In this document: positions 16,160 to 25,444 of the stretch, piece by piece
How positions within the stretch are numbered: position 1 is the stretch's first letter
How the letters are laid out: the number at the start of each line of letters is the position of its first letter
Origin: Streptomyces bambusae
Lineage (GTDB): Bacteria > Actinomycetota > Actinomycetes > Streptomycetales > Streptomycetaceae
NCBI RefSeq assembly: GCF_019400985.1
Contig: NZ_WTFF01000022.1
Coordinates: 1 to 40,115 of the forward strand
Direction: 5' to 3'
DNA: 40,115 nucleotides
Position numbers and translations under genes: made by a program
Notes under the pieces: model-generated
Database searches by the model: none
The model's input: only the letters and a program-made list of their open reading frames with translations
Told to the model about the DNA's origin: nothing

Positions 16160-16885
16160 ATGGACCCCCTCACCCCCTCCGCCGCGCGCCTCGTCTCCGT
16201 CAACGCCGGCCGCGCCACCGCCGTGGACCACACCGACGCCGAAGGGGGGCTCACGGGCATCGCGAAGCGGCCCGTGCCCGGCCCGGTCCGGGTCTTCGCC
16301 CCCGGCCCCAAGGGCACCGGCGCGAGCGGGATCGAGGGCGACGCCGTCTGCGACCGGCGCCACCACGGCGGCGACCACCAGGCCGTCTACGCCTACGCCC
16401 GCGAGGACCTGGCCCACTGGGAGCGGGAGCTGGGCCGGGAGCTGCCGGGCGGCATCTTCGGCGAGAACCTCACCACCTCGGGCCTCGACGTCAACGGCGC
16501 CCTGCTCGGCGAGCGCTGGCGGATCGGCGCGGACGTCGTACTGGAGGTGGCCTCCGCCCGCATCCCGTGCCGCACCTTCCAGGGCCATCTGGACGAGTCG
16601 GGCTGGGTGAAGCGGTTCACCCAGGCCCGGCGGCCGGGTGCCTACCTGCGGGTGATCCAGGAGGGGTACGTCTCCCCCGGCGACCCGATCGAGATCGTCC
16701 ACCGCCCGGACCACGACGTGACGGTGGAGCTGTGGTTCCGCGCCTTCACCACGGAGCGACCGCTGATGGAGCGCACCCTGGCGGCGGGCGACGCGATGGA
16801 GCCGGCGGCGCACGAGGCCGTGCACGCATGGCTGGCCAAGCACGGCCGGCCGACCGCGGACGCGGCCGGGCACGCACCGAACTGA
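16160..16885 (+). CDS. MOSC domain-containing protein (YiiM-like)
   Basis: The 241-aa protein has a MOSC beta-barrel (GASGIEGDAVCDRRHHGG, AVYAYAREDLAHWERELG, GIFGENLTTSGLDVNGALLG) with the conserved Cys in SARIPCRTFQGH, followed by a C-terminal three-helix segment (AFTTERPLMERTLAAGDAME). MOSC proteins act on molybdenum-cofactor-bound sulfur or use the cofactor to reduce N-hydroxylated compounds, as YiiM and YcbX do; the substrate here is not predictable. The ATG at 16160 has no Shine-Dalgarno but has TAGCGT seven bases upstream, so it is likely leaderless. Control by the divergent LysR gene is inferred. Confidence 0.9.
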   Translation: MDPLTPSAARLVSVNAGRATAVDHTDAEGGLTGIAKRPVPGPVRVFAPGPKGTGASGIEGDAVCDRRHHGGDHQAVYAYAREDLAHWERELGRELPGGIFGENLTTSGLDVNGALLGERWRIGADVVLEVASARIPCRTFQGHLDESGWVKRFTQARRPGAYLRVIQEGYVSPGDPIEIVHRPDHDVTVELWFRAFTTERPLMERTLAAGDAMEPAAHEAVHAWLAKHGRPTADAAGHAPN

Positions 16886-16910
16886 CACCTCGGGCGGCTA
16901 GGTTGCGCGT

Positions 16911-17684
16911 ATGACGACTGCGCTGATCACCGGATCCACGGCGGGCATCGGTGCCGCCTTCGCCCGGCGGCTCGCCGCCCAGGGACACAACCTGGTGCTG
17001 GTGGCCCGCAACACCGCGCGGCTGAGCGAGCAGGCCACCGAACTGCACGACCGGCACGGCATCGAGGCGGAGGTGCTGACCGCGGACCTCTCCACCGAGG
17101 ACGGCATCGCGGCCGTCGAGGAGCGGCTGGACGACCGCACCCACCCGGTGGACCTGCTGGTCAACAACGCGGGCTTCGGCAACAAGGGCCGCTACCTGGA
17201 AGTCTCCCTGGCCGACGAGCTGACCATGCTCAAGGTGCACGTGGAGGCCGTGCTCCGGCTGACCACGGCGGCGACGCGGTCCATGCGCACACGCGGGCGG
17301 GGCGGGGTGGTCAACGTCGCCTCGGTGGCCGCCTTCCTGCCGCGCGGCACGTACGGGGCGAGCAAGGCGTGGGTCGTGCAGTTCACCCAGGGCGCGGCCC
17401 GGGACCTGGCGGACTCGGGGGTGCGGCTGATGGCACTGTGCCCGGGCTTCGTGCGGACCGAGTTCCACGAGCGGGCCGGGATGGGCACGGACAACATCCC
17501 CAACTGGATGTGGCTGGATGCCGACAAGCTGGTCGCCGAGGCCCTGTCGGACCTGGCGCGCGGCAGGACGCTGTCGATCCCGGACCCGCGGTACAAGGCG
17601 CTGATGGGCGTCACGAAGCTGGTGCCGCGCGGGATGCTGGGCGGGATCTCGTCGCGTACGGGGCGCAAGTACGGGCCCCGGTGA
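16911..17684 (+). CDS. Short-chain dehydrogenase/reductase
   Basis: The 257-aa protein is a classical SDR: cofactor loop TGSTAGIGAAFARRLAAQG at residues 8-26, NNAG, the catalytic Ser in VNVASVAAFLP, and YGASK with catalytic Tyr and Lys. An Arg in LVARNTARL after the second strand suggests NADPH preference. The C-terminus ends RKYGPR without a membrane anchor. It begins 25 bp after the MOSC gene, but TAGGTT (16899-16904) six bases before the ATG indicates its own leaderless start. The substrate is unknown. Confidence 0.92.
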   Translation: MTTALITGSTAGIGAAFARRLAAQGHNLVLVARNTARLSEQATELHDRHGIEAEVLTADLSTEDGIAAVEERLDDRTHPVDLLVNNAGFGNKGRYLEVSLADELTMLKVHVEAVLRLTTAATRSMRTRGRGGVVNVASVAAFLPRGTYGASKAWVVQFTQGAARDLADSGVRLMALCPGFVRTEFHERAGMGTDNIPNWMWLDADKLVAEALSDLARGRTLSIPDPRYKALMGVTKLVPRGMLGGISSRTGRKYGPR

Positions 17685-17794
17685 GGGCCCGTCGGCGAGC
17701 CGGCGCCGGGCCACCCCGCCGGGCCGCCGCAGAATCGGCCGAAAGGGTGAATTCTTCCTAGACTGGACGTGTCCCATCCAGCCGGGGAGACGTC

Positions 17795-18493
17795 ATGACA
17801 TTCGTACAGATAATCGATTACAAGACCAGTCGGTACGACGACCTGTCCGACCTCATGGACCGCTACGTCGCGCAGAGCCAGGGCAAGCGGACCGTCACCC
17901 ACAGCATGATCGGCAAGGACCGCGAGAGGGCGGACCACTACCTCGACGTCGTCGAGTTCCCGTCGTACGAAGAGGCCATGAAGAACTCTCAGCTTCCGGA
18001 GACGGACCGGATGTTCAAGGAGATGGTGGCCCTCTGCGACGAGATGCCGACGTTCACCAACCTGGACGTGGTCCGGGACGAACAGCTCAACAAGCACCTG
18101 GTGAACCGGCTGTTCGACGTATGCATAGTGAACGGCAACCTGGACGCCCTCGAGGAGTGCGTGGCGACCAATCACATCGACCACGACGTCAGCCACGAGG
18201 CCACCACCGTCATCGGGCTCGACCCGCTCCGCAAGGACATAAAGATGTGGCGCGGCGGCTTCGACATGGAGTTCGAGATCGCCTGCCAGCTGGCCGAGGG
18301 CGACCTCGTCACCACGGTGTGGACCTGGCACGGCACCCACAAGGGCGACTTCATGGGCATGGCGGCGACCGGGAAGAAGTACGACATCCAGGGCACCACC
18401 ACCTGCCGGATCCTGGACGGGCTGATCGCCGAGACCTGGTGGCACTACGACATCGGACGGCTCATGCGGGAGATGGGCGCCCCCGGCTCCTGA
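17795..18493 (+). CDS. ABM-like domain fused to SnoaL-like cyclase domain
   Basis: The 232-aa protein has two small alpha/beta barrel-type halves. Residues 1-95 look like a dimeric ferredoxin-like ABM domain (FVQIIDYKTSRYDDLSDLMD, then HYLDVVEFPSYEEAMKNS). Residues 105-225 look like a SnoaL/ester-cyclase domain (LFDVCIVNGNLDALEECVAT, NHIDHDVSHE, WTWHGTHKGDFMGMAATG, CRILDGLIAETWWHYD). SnoaL-like folds serve polyketide cyclases, isomerases and many unrelated functions, so no reaction is assigned. ATG 17795 has GGGGAGA upstream, and a plausible -10, TAGACT, lies at 17758-17763. A strong terminator follows. Confidence 0.8.
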   Translation: MTFVQIIDYKTSRYDDLSDLMDRYVAQSQGKRTVTHSMIGKDRERADHYLDVVEFPSYEEAMKNSQLPETDRMFKEMVALCDEMPTFTNLDVVRDEQLNKHLVNRLFDVCIVNGNLDALEECVATNHIDHDVSHEATTVIGLDPLRKDIKMWRGGFDMEFEIACQLAEGDLVTTVWTWHGTHKGDFMGMAATGKKYDIQGTTTCRILDGLIAETWWHYDIGRLMREMGAPGS

Positions 18494-18539
18494 GTCCGCA
18501 GGGACACGAGGAGCACGGCGACGACGGCGCAGAGCACGG

Positions 18540-18577
18540 GGAAGGCCCCGTTCCGCAGGTGCGGAACGGGGCCTTCC
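18540..18577. terminator. Bidirectional terminator, 18-bp perfect stem
   Basis: GGAAGGCCCCGTTCCGCA (18540-18557) pairs perfectly across a GG loop with 18560-18577. It lies between the convergent SnoaL-like and groEL1 genes. The remaining gap up to 18656 holds nothing else recognisable. Confidence 0.9.
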
Positions 18578-18656
18578 GTGCGCCGTGGGGCCGTGCTGCC
18601 GTGAGGCGGTCACGGGCCGGCCAGCGGGCCGATCGGCAGGCTGGTCGGCGGGCCGG

Positions 18657-20297
<1,641 letters not shown>

Positions 20298-20332
20298 TCA
20301 GCCCTCTCGAAAAAATCTAGGTGGAACGAACC

Positions 20333-20375
20333 GCGCCCCTCGCCGCCCGGCAATCAGCGGGGTGACCAGGGGCGC
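20333..20375 (-). other. Inverted repeat in the groES-groEL1 spacer
   Basis: GCGCCCCT (20333-20340) and AGGGGCGC (20368-20375) are exact complements around 27 nt. In the bicistronic message this would form a hairpin that could affect processing or partial termination, a known feature of some groESL operons. Confidence 0.4.
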
Positions 20376-20405
20376 AGCTCACAGCACACAGAAATGCTGG
20401 GTGAA

Positions 20406-20714
20406 TTACTTCTCGACGATCGCGAGGACGTCGCGGGCCGAGAGGACGAGGTACTCCTCGCCGTTGTACTTCACCTCGGTGCCGCCGTACTTGCTGTAGA
20501 GCACGACATCGCCGACGTTGACGTCGAGCGGAAGGCGGTTGCCCTCCTCGAAGCGACCCGGACCAACGGCCAGGACGACGCCCTCCTGGGGCTTCTCCTT
20601 CGCGGTGTCCGGGATGACCAGGCCAGAGGCCGTGGTCTGCTCGGCGTCGAGCGGCTGGACCACGATGCGGTCCTCGAGCGGCTTGATGGCAACCTTGGAG
20701 CTGGCGGTCGTCAC
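20406..20714 (-). CDS. groES: Co-chaperonin GroES
   Basis: The 102-aa protein is a complete GroES ([20 protein letters not shown]; the mobile loop [38 protein letters not shown]). It forms the heptameric lid of GroEL. GTG at 20714 is preceded by GGGGGAGG with a 7-nt spacer. Two CIRCE operators and a promoter lie 100-175 bp upstream. Confidence 0.97.
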   Translation of the reverse strand: MTTASSKVAIKPLEDRIVVQPLDAEQTTASGLVIPDTAKEKPQEGVVLAVGPGRFEEGNRLPLDVNVGDVVLYSKYGGTEVKYNGEEYLVLSARDVLAIVEK

Positions 20715-20813
20715 GATCCGACCTCCCCCTTCGGAGATCTCACGGGGTTAACTGTCTGAGGTGGCGACCAGGTCGATCCGTCGTCGCGGGTGCCGGACCT
20801 GCCCGTCGCTGTG

Positions 20814-20840
20814 TTGGCACTCACCAGGGGCGAGTGCCAG
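20814..20840. promoter_or_regulatory. CIRCE operator, proximal copy
   Basis: TTGGCACTC-N9-GAGTGCCAG matches the HrcA-binding CIRCE element (TTAGCACTC-N9-GAGTGCTAA). It lies downstream of the predicted groES -10. Confidence 0.92.
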
Positions 20841-20845
20841 GCCCG

Positions 20846-20875
20846 AGACTATTCCGGCGATTAGCACTCGGTCAA
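20846..20875 (-). promoter_or_regulatory. groES-groEL1 promoter
   Basis: On the minus strand TTGACC (20870-20875) and TAGTCT (20846-20851) are separated by 18 bp, a good vegetative promoter. The -35 lies inside the distal CIRCE and transcription would enter the proximal CIRCE, so HrcA bound at either site should repress. Confidence 0.8.
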
Positions 20876-20887
20876 GCGGAGTGCCAA
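20861..20887. promoter_or_regulatory. CIRCE operator, distal copy
   Basis: TTAGCACTC-N9-GAGTGCCAA is a near-perfect CIRCE element overlapping the groES -35 box. Confidence 0.93.
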
Positions 20888-20982
20888 ACGGCTCCGGTCG
20901 TTTCCCAGTCGGCGTCAGGCGGGCGGGGGGTTTTGCGCACGCGCGTTCGATTGTGGGGGCGGCGGTGGGTGTGGCGCCTGAA

Positions 20983-21002
20983 CCTGAGTACGCGTACTCA
21001 GG
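20983..21002. promoter_or_regulatory. 20-bp perfect palindrome upstream of a small membrane protein
   Basis: CCTGAGTACGCGTACTCAGG is completely self-complementary and lies 32 bp before the ATG at 21035. Its size and place fit a dimeric repressor or activator site. No regulator gene is adjacent. Confidence 0.6.
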
Positions 21003-21034
21003 CGGCCGGAGCGGACGGCCCCGACACTGCCCGC

Positions 21035-21523
21035 ATGACCACACCTGCAGCACGGACGACACGGGCGACATCGGCGACACCGGCGACACCGGCGACAAGC
21101 AAGGGCCTGCACTGGGCCGTCGACCTCCTGCTGGGCGTCCTGCTGGTCGCCGCGGAGGGGGCGGTGGTCCTGATCTTCCTGGCCGCCACGGCGCTGTCCG
21201 CGCGCGGCCTCGACGGCAGCAGAGGCGGCAACGGCGGCAACGGCGGCAGCAGCAACGAGCCCGCCGAGGGCCGACTGATCATCGGCCTGCTGGTGGCGGC
21301 CGCGTTCACCGCACTCCTGACGTGGCTCTTCTTCCGGAGCCAGGCACCCTTCCTCGGCGCCTCGCAGGTCCTGGCCTGCCTGGTACTGCTGGTGGCCGCG
21401 CTCGTCGGCGCGGCCGACGAGCACCAGCGCGACAACCCGGACCCGAAGCCGACGTCGACGTACCGGGGGACGTACGGGCAGTGCTTCAGCGGCGGCGACA
21501 ACCACGAGTGCCGGGGCGGGTGA
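21035..21523 (+). CDS. Small membrane protein, possibly DUF6234
   Basis: The 162-aa protein has a Thr/Ala-rich start (MTTPAARTTRATSATPATPA), three hydrophobic segments (LHWAVDLLLGVLLVAAEGAVVLIFLAATAL; LIIGLLVAAAFTALLTWLFF; SQVLACLVLLVAALVGAA), a Gly/Asn-rich loop between the first two, and a short polar tail with two cysteines (YGQCFSGGDNHECRGG). The tail Cys pair may form a disulfide outside the membrane. The layout resembles proteins I recall as DUF6234, but that assignment is uncertain. The ATG at 21035 lacks a clear Shine-Dalgarno; a weak -10 (GACACT) lies six bases upstream, so the message may be leaderless. Confidence 0.75.
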   Translation: MTTPAARTTRATSATPATPATSKGLHWAVDLLLGVLLVAAEGAVVLIFLAATALSARGLDGSRGGNGGNGGSSNEPAEGRLIIGLLVAAAFTALLTWLFFRSQAPFLGASQVLACLVLLVAALVGAADEHQRDNPDPKPTSTYRGTYGQCFSGGDNHECRGG

Positions 21524-21556
21524 GGCGGGCGGGTGAGGCGGGCGGGTGAGGCAGGG
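21518..21556. repeat. Three 13-bp tandem repeats at the gene end
   Basis: GGGTGAGGCGGGC is repeated from 21518, the third unit being slightly changed. The first unit contains the stop codon of the small membrane protein. It is probably replication slippage. Confidence 0.6.
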
Positions 21557-21614
21557 CGGCCCGCCGTATCGGTCCCGAAGGAACCACGAAGCAGGCAACT
21601 CCGTCATAGACGAC

Positions 21615-21731
21615 ATGAAGATAAAGCGCCCAAAGCCCCTAAAGCGCCTCATTGCCGACCAGATCGGGCGGATATCCGCCCCGGCCCCCACCGCACGAGG
21701 CGGCGGCAGCGGCATCCCGTGCGTGGGCTGA
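21615..21731 (+). CDS. Possible 38-aa basic leader ORF overlapping ftsW/rodA
   Basis: An ORF starting MKIKRPKPLKRLIADQIGRI is rich in Lys and Arg and ends CVG. Its stop lies 13 nt inside the predicted start of the downstream SEDS gene, in another frame. It uses rare codons (ATA, CTA) unlike its neighbours, and no good ribosome-binding site precedes it. It could be a leader peptide or a chance frame; the latter is more likely. Confidence 0.25.
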   Translation: MKIKRPKPLKRLIADQIGRISAPAPTARGGGSGIPCVG

Positions 21732-23128
21732 GGCCCCTGACGGCCGCGGGCGCGCGGCGCCGTACCGAGGCGCTGCTGCTGCTCCTCGTCCTCTGCATCA
21801 CCGTGTTCGGGCACGCGAGCGCCGGTCTCGCCATGAACGGCACGCTGCCCGCCGACCTCACCGGTTTCGTCATCAGCATGACGCTGCTGTCGCTGGTGGC
21901 CCACCTCGGCGTACGGCGCTTCGCCGCGTACGCCGACCCCCTGATCCTGCCCCTGGCGATGCTGCTGACCGGGCTCGGGCTGGTGCTGCTGCACCGGCTC
22001 GACCAGGGGTACATCGAGCGCTACGGGTCGGAGGCGAACGCGCCGGGGCAGCTGATGTGGACGGTGATCGGGGTCGGCGCGTGCCTCGCGGTGATCGCGG
22101 TCGTACGCGACCACCGGTACCTCCAGCGATACATCTACCTGACGATGGCGGTCGCGCTGGTGCTGCTGATCGCGCCCGCGTTCTTCGGGGCGGACCAGTA
22201 CGGGGCCAAGCGCTGGATCATCATCTTCGGACAGTCGCTCCAGCCCGGCGAGTTCGTGAAGATCATGATCGCGGTGTTCTTCGCCGGCTACCTGGTCGTC
22301 CACCGGGACACGCTCGCGCTGGCCGGCCGCAGGTTCCTGGGCGTGCGGCTGCCGCCGATGCGCCAGCTGGGCCCGATCATCACCGTGTGGATCGTCTCGC
22401 TGCTGGTGCTGGTCTTCGAGCGCGACCTCGGCACCTCGCTGATCTTCTTCGGGGTCTTCGTGGTGATGCTCTACGTCGCCACCGAGCGGACGAGCTGGAT
22501 CGCGTGCGGTGTGCTGATGGCGGCCGCGGGCGCCTTCGTCGTGGGCTCGACGGAGCCGCACGTGAAGAACCGCGTCCAGGCCTGGCTGAACCCCCTGGCC
22601 ATCTACTGGCCCGAGGAGGTCCGCCCCAAGGGCCTGAGCTCCGAGCAGTCGGCGCAGGCCCTGTTCAGCTTCGGCACGGGCGGCGTGTCCGGAACGGGGC
22701 TGGGGCTGGGGCACCCGGAGCTGATCAAGTTCGCGGGGCGCTCCGACTTCATCCTGACCACGGTCGGCGAGGAACTCGGCCTGGCCGGGGTCATGGCGGT
22801 CCTCCTCGTCTACGCCCTCCTGGTCCAGCGCGGCCTGCGCATGGCCCTGGGCGCCCGCGACCCCTTCGGCAAACTCCTCGCCGTCGGCCTCTCGGCGGCC
22901 CTGGCCCTCCAGGTCTTCGTCGTCGCGGGCGGCGTGACGGGCCTGATCCCCCTGACGGGCAAGGCCCTGCCCTTCCTGGCCAAGGGAGGCTCGTCCCTCC
23001 TGGCCAACTGGATCATGATCGCCCTCCTCCTCCGCATGAGCGACAGCGCAGAACGCCAACGCGAGGCGGACGCGGCACAGCGATTCGAAGCGGGGGCGGG
23101 GGGCTCGGCTTCGGAGGGTGGGGGGTGA
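21719..23128 (+). CDS. FtsW/RodA/SpoVE (SEDS) peptidoglycan glycosyltransferase
   Basis: The protein, about 469 aa with ten or so membrane segments, belongs to the SEDS family that polymerises lipid II with a partner class B PBP. Recognisable family motifs are RWIIIFGQSLQPGEFVKIMI, the catalytic-type Asp in FERDLGTSLIFFGVF, HVKNRVQAWLNPL, LGLGHPELIKFAGRSDFILT and LPFLAKGGSSLLANW. The start is uncertain: GTG 21719 (VRGLRPLTAAGARRRTEALL) begins just before the first membrane segment but has a weak ribosome-binding site; the frame stays open up to 21533. No PBP gene is adjacent, so which SEDS paralogue this is cannot be told from context. Confidence 0.88.
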   Translation: MRGLRPLTAAGARRRTEALLLLLVLCITVFGHASAGLAMNGTLPADLTGFVISMTLLSLVAHLGVRRFAAYADPLILPLAMLLTGLGLVLLHRLDQGYIERYGSEANAPGQLMWTVIGVGACLAVIAVVRDHRYLQRYIYLTMAVALVLLIAPAFFGADQYGAKRWIIIFGQSLQPGEFVKIMIAVFFAGYLVVHRDTLALAGRRFLGVRLPPMRQLGPIITVWIVSLLVLVFERDLGTSLIFFGVFVVMLYVATERTSWIACGVLMAAAGAFVVGSTEPHVKNRVQAWLNPLAIYWPEEVRPKGLSSEQSAQALFSFGTGGVSGTGLGLGHPELIKFAGRSDFILTTVGEELGLAGVMAVLLVYALLVQRGLRMALGARDPFGKLLAVGLSAALALQVFVVAGGVTGLIPLTGKALPFLAKGGSSLLANWIMIALLLRMSDSAERQREADAAQRFEAGAGGSASEGGG

Positions 23129-23186
23129 CGCGGGGGGTTTGTCCGCTGGGGCGGGGTGGATTCCCTGGGCTGGTCCGAGGGGGCAT

Positions 23187-23645
23187 GTCCGCTGAGCGCG
23201 GGGCTTCGGGGGTGGAGGCCGACCCGAGGGGGTGTGTTTCCTGTCGGGCCTGGTCGGAGGGGTGTCGGTGTCTGCCCGCCAGTCCATCGTCCGTGCGGGT
23301 CGGCGGCCGGCGTCAAGAGCGCCCTTCGGGCGTCGCTTGCGCGATGTCGCTGCGCTCCACCCTTGACACCGACCACCGCCCCACCCAGACACAGACTGAC
23401 GAGCAGGCACCGAGGAAGGGATGGCAGGGGGGAAGCCACAGCCATCCGAGCCTCGACATGACGCCCGGACCGAAGCCCTGCTGCGCGGAAACGCGCCCTT
23501 CGGGCGGGGAGCCCCGTTTCCTCCGGGCCCCGAGCGGCAGGCTGAGGCGCGGGTTGGGCGCGTGAGATCGCTACACGCTCCGGCCGTCTCAGCGTCCCCC
23601 ACCCGCCCGTGGCCGAACATAGGCCGCCATCGATCGCTACGCGCT
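23187..23645 (+). repeat. Long inverted repeat, left arm (459 bp)
   Basis: This segment is closely similar to the reverse complement of 25520-25978, also 459 bp. Bases 23289-23388 are identical to the complement of 25777-25876 over 100 bp. The core contains nested pairing: GTCAAG (23312-23317) with CTTGAC (23362-23367), AGCGC with GCGCT, and GCCC-TTC-GGGC. Weaker similarity continues a little outward, to about 23165. No convincing ORF is present; it fills most of the gap between the SEDS gene and gntR. Confidence 0.88.
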
Positions 23646-23685
23646 TCCGCGAGTGCGCGACCGCAGGCCCGGTGTGGCCTGCGGA

Positions 23686-23702
23686 CCTTCGCTTAGCGAA
23701 GG
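23686..23702. other. Small hairpin before the GntR gene
   Basis: CCTTCGC (23686-23692) and GCGAAGG (23696-23702) are exact complements around TTA, 15 bp upstream of the predicted gntR -10. It may be a weak terminator or a regulatory site. Confidence 0.4.
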
Positions 23703-23716
23703 TGTTGGGTGTTGGC

Positions 23717-23740
23717 TAACGTGGTGCCACCCTAGGGAGA
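23717..23740 (+). promoter_or_regulatory. gntR promoter with operator half-match
   Basis: TAACGT (23717-23722) is a plausible -10. ACCCTAGGGAGA follows at 23729-23740, matching the two operators found at 24606-24641. Its place downstream of the -10 suits autorepression. Confidence 0.55.
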
Positions 23741-23754
23741 AACGGAGGTCGATC

Positions 23755-24492
23755 ATGCCCCAGACGGCGCGACAGATCGCCGACGACTTGCGGGCGCGGA
23801 TCGACTCCGGTGAATTCGGGCCCGGCGCTCGGCTCCCCGGAGAGCCCGCTCTGGTCAAGCAGTACGGCGTGGCCAAGATGACCGCAGCGAGTGCGTTGAA
23901 GCTCCTGGTGACCGAAGGGGTGGCCTACTCGCGGCCCGGTTCCGGCACCTACGTCCGCGATTTCAAGCCGATTCGTCGTGTGGCGACGCAGCGGCTGTCC
24001 CGGGCGCAGTGGTCCTCCGGCCGCTCCGTCTGGTCTGCTGATGTGAGCGACCGCCCGATGGAGGTCACCGCCATCGAGGTGCATGAGATGGCAGCGCCCC
24101 GGTGGGTGGCGCGGGCGCTCGACCTCGAAGACGGACAAGCGACCCTGGTCCGCAGCCGTCGGTACGTGGTCGACGGCTCGCCCGTACAGCAGGCGACTTC
24201 GTACTTCGCCGCCGACCTCGTCCGTGGCACCCCCATCGCGCAGCCGGACCCAGGTCCGGGCGGCGTGTACGCGCGGCTCGCAGATCTGGGCGCGCCCCCC
24301 GTCGCGTTCACGGAGGAACTGCGGGCCCGAATGCCCAGCCCGGAAGAGGCAGAAGCACTCGCCCTGCTGCCGGCCACGCCGGTCATCGAGATCTACCGGA
24401 CCGCGATGACCGCAGAGGGCCGGCCTGTCGAGATCAACCACATGCTGATGGATGCCGGTTCGTACGTGATGCAGTACGACTTCAAAAGCTGA
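23755..24492 (+). CDS. GntR-family (HutC/UTRA type) transcriptional regulator
   Basis: The 245-aa protein has an N-terminal winged HTH (QTARQIADDLRARIDSGEFG, LPGEPALVKQYGVAKMTAAS, YSRPGSGTYV) and a C-terminal UTRA ligand domain (DLEDGQATLVRSRRYVVDGS; LRARMPSPEEAEALALLPAT; IEIYRTAMTAEGRPVEINHM). ATG 23755 has GGAGG upstream. Such GntR proteins are frequent in Streptomyces integrative elements, where they repress their own and transfer genes. Here the only nearby candidate targets are its own promoter and that of the small Cys-rich protein, which share CCCTAGGG palindromes. The gene lies inside the long inverted repeat, supporting an accessory origin. Confidence 0.92.
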   Translation: MPQTARQIADDLRARIDSGEFGPGARLPGEPALVKQYGVAKMTAASALKLLVTEGVAYSRPGSGTYVRDFKPIRRVATQRLSRAQWSSGRSVWSADVSDRPMEVTAIEVHEMAAPRWVARALDLEDGQATLVRSRRYVVDGSPVQQATSYFAADLVRGTPIAQPDPGPGGVYARLADLGAPPVAFTEELRARMPSPEEAEALALLPATPVIEIYRTAMTAEGRPVEINHMLMDAGSYVMQYDFKS

Positions 24493-24511
24493 CTGACCCT
24501 CCCAGAACAGC

Positions 24512-24549
24512 CAGAACAGAGGGCCCCCTTCGGTGGGCCCTCTGTTCTG
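24512..24549 (+). terminator. Terminator after gntR, 15-bp perfect stem
   Basis: CAGAACAGAGGGCCC (24512-24526) pairs with 24535-24549 around an 8-nt loop, 20 bp after the gntR stop. Confidence 0.9.
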
Positions 24550-24600
24550 CATTCACCCCTGCCGTGAACGACACCGGAGCGCCAGCAGCACCACCAACCC

Positions 24601-24641
24601 TTGACCTCCCTAGGGAGATTCTGCTGTCATCTCCCTAGGGA
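24601..24641 (+). promoter_or_regulatory. Promoter with two CTCCCTAGGGAG-type operators
   Basis: TTGACC (24601-24606) and TGTCAT (24625-24630), 18 bp apart, form a promoter for the small Cys-rich protein gene. Palindrome CTCCCTAGGGAG (24606-24617) lies in the spacer and TCCCTAGGGA (24632-24641) just after the -10. Together they make a larger inverted repeat: TCCCTAGGGAGAT, 9 nt, ATCTCCCTAGGGA. A related site lies before gntR, so GntR is the likely ligand. Confidence 0.75.
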
Positions 24642-24719
24642 AGCTCCACCCCCTGGCACGCGGAGCGATCTGGATGATCGCTGCTCGATTCCGGACGGAC
24701 GTTCAACAAAGGGGCACCG

Positions 24720-24980
24720 ATGGCCGAGTTGGGTCGGATGTGGGAGCAGGCCTTCGATCTCGCACAGCTCTCGATGGACGTCGTACGCAGTGCCGCCCAT
24801 CCGGACAGGAAGTGCGCCACCGCCGCCGTACTGTGCGCAGCCTGCCGCCAGGCGGCACCGCTGGGCCCCGGCTACTGCGGCAGCACGATGGCCCGCTGCC
24901 ACCCTTGCGGCTACGCCTGGGTGGTAACCCACAGCCCCGACCGCTGCTGGCAGCGCACGGACTTCCCGACTCCGGCCTGA
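24720..24980 (+). CDS. Small Cys-rich protein, putative zinc-binding
   Basis: The 86-aa protein starts MAELGRMWEQAFDLAQLSMD and contains seven to eight residues suited to metal binding, including the pairs CAAC and CHPC and further single cysteines (RKCATA, GYCGS, DRCWQ). Two CxxC motifs spaced by about 20 residues suggest a zinc ribbon. ATG 24720 has AAAGGGG five bases upstream. It is probably controlled by the upstream GntR protein through two palindromes. I do not recognise a characterised family; a DNA- or protein-binding role is only inference. The stretch 24981-25420 after it holds no further credible gene. Confidence 0.7.
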   Translation: MAELGRMWEQAFDLAQLSMDVVRSAAHPDRKCATAAVLCAACRQAAPLGPGYCGSTMARCHPCGYAWVVTHSPDRCWQRTDFPTPA

Positions 24981-25420
24981 ACAGCACGACTACCCCCAGC
25001 AGGCCGCAGTCGCCGGACCGCCGGGCGGCCGACGGCGAACGAAGGGTGGCACGCAAGGCGCCGAGGAGGCGGACAGCGTCCGGATGGAGTCCGGAGGCAG
25101 TCCTGTCCCCAGAGGACCGACCGTCCGGCACTCTATTGCCGACAGGCCCCCACTCACCCCTCCACCCGCCTTCCAAACTGGGGTAATTGGGGCATCTTGC
25201 GGCCTCTTTGCCTGCACAGGAGGGGATGACTGCAATCCAGGACGCAGATCCCGCACCCCACACCCCCACTCCCCTCCCCCACACCCCTGATCGGCGAGAA
25301 GGCCCCCCGACGGGGGAGAAAGACCCCCGGCGGGGGGAGAAGGGTCCCCGAAGGAGCCATCGGACGGACAGAGGAAGGCTCGACGGGAGGGGGAGGGAAG
25401 GAGTCGATGTCCCCGCCCAG

Positions 25421-25443
25421 GGGCAGTTCGCACCGAACTGCCC
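25421..25443. other. Perfect 10-bp hairpin with 3-nt loop
   Basis: GGGCAGTTCG (25421-25430) and CGAACTGCCC (25434-25443) pair around CAC. It lies directly before the 19-bp tandem repeats and may be a terminator or a structural part of the island. Confidence 0.55.
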
Positions 25444-25444
25444 G

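Noticed and set aside
20915..23620. 901-aa minus-strand ORF opposite the SEDS gene
   Set aside because: The plus strand encodes a SEDS protein with conserved motifs and membrane segments; the minus frame is charged low complexity.
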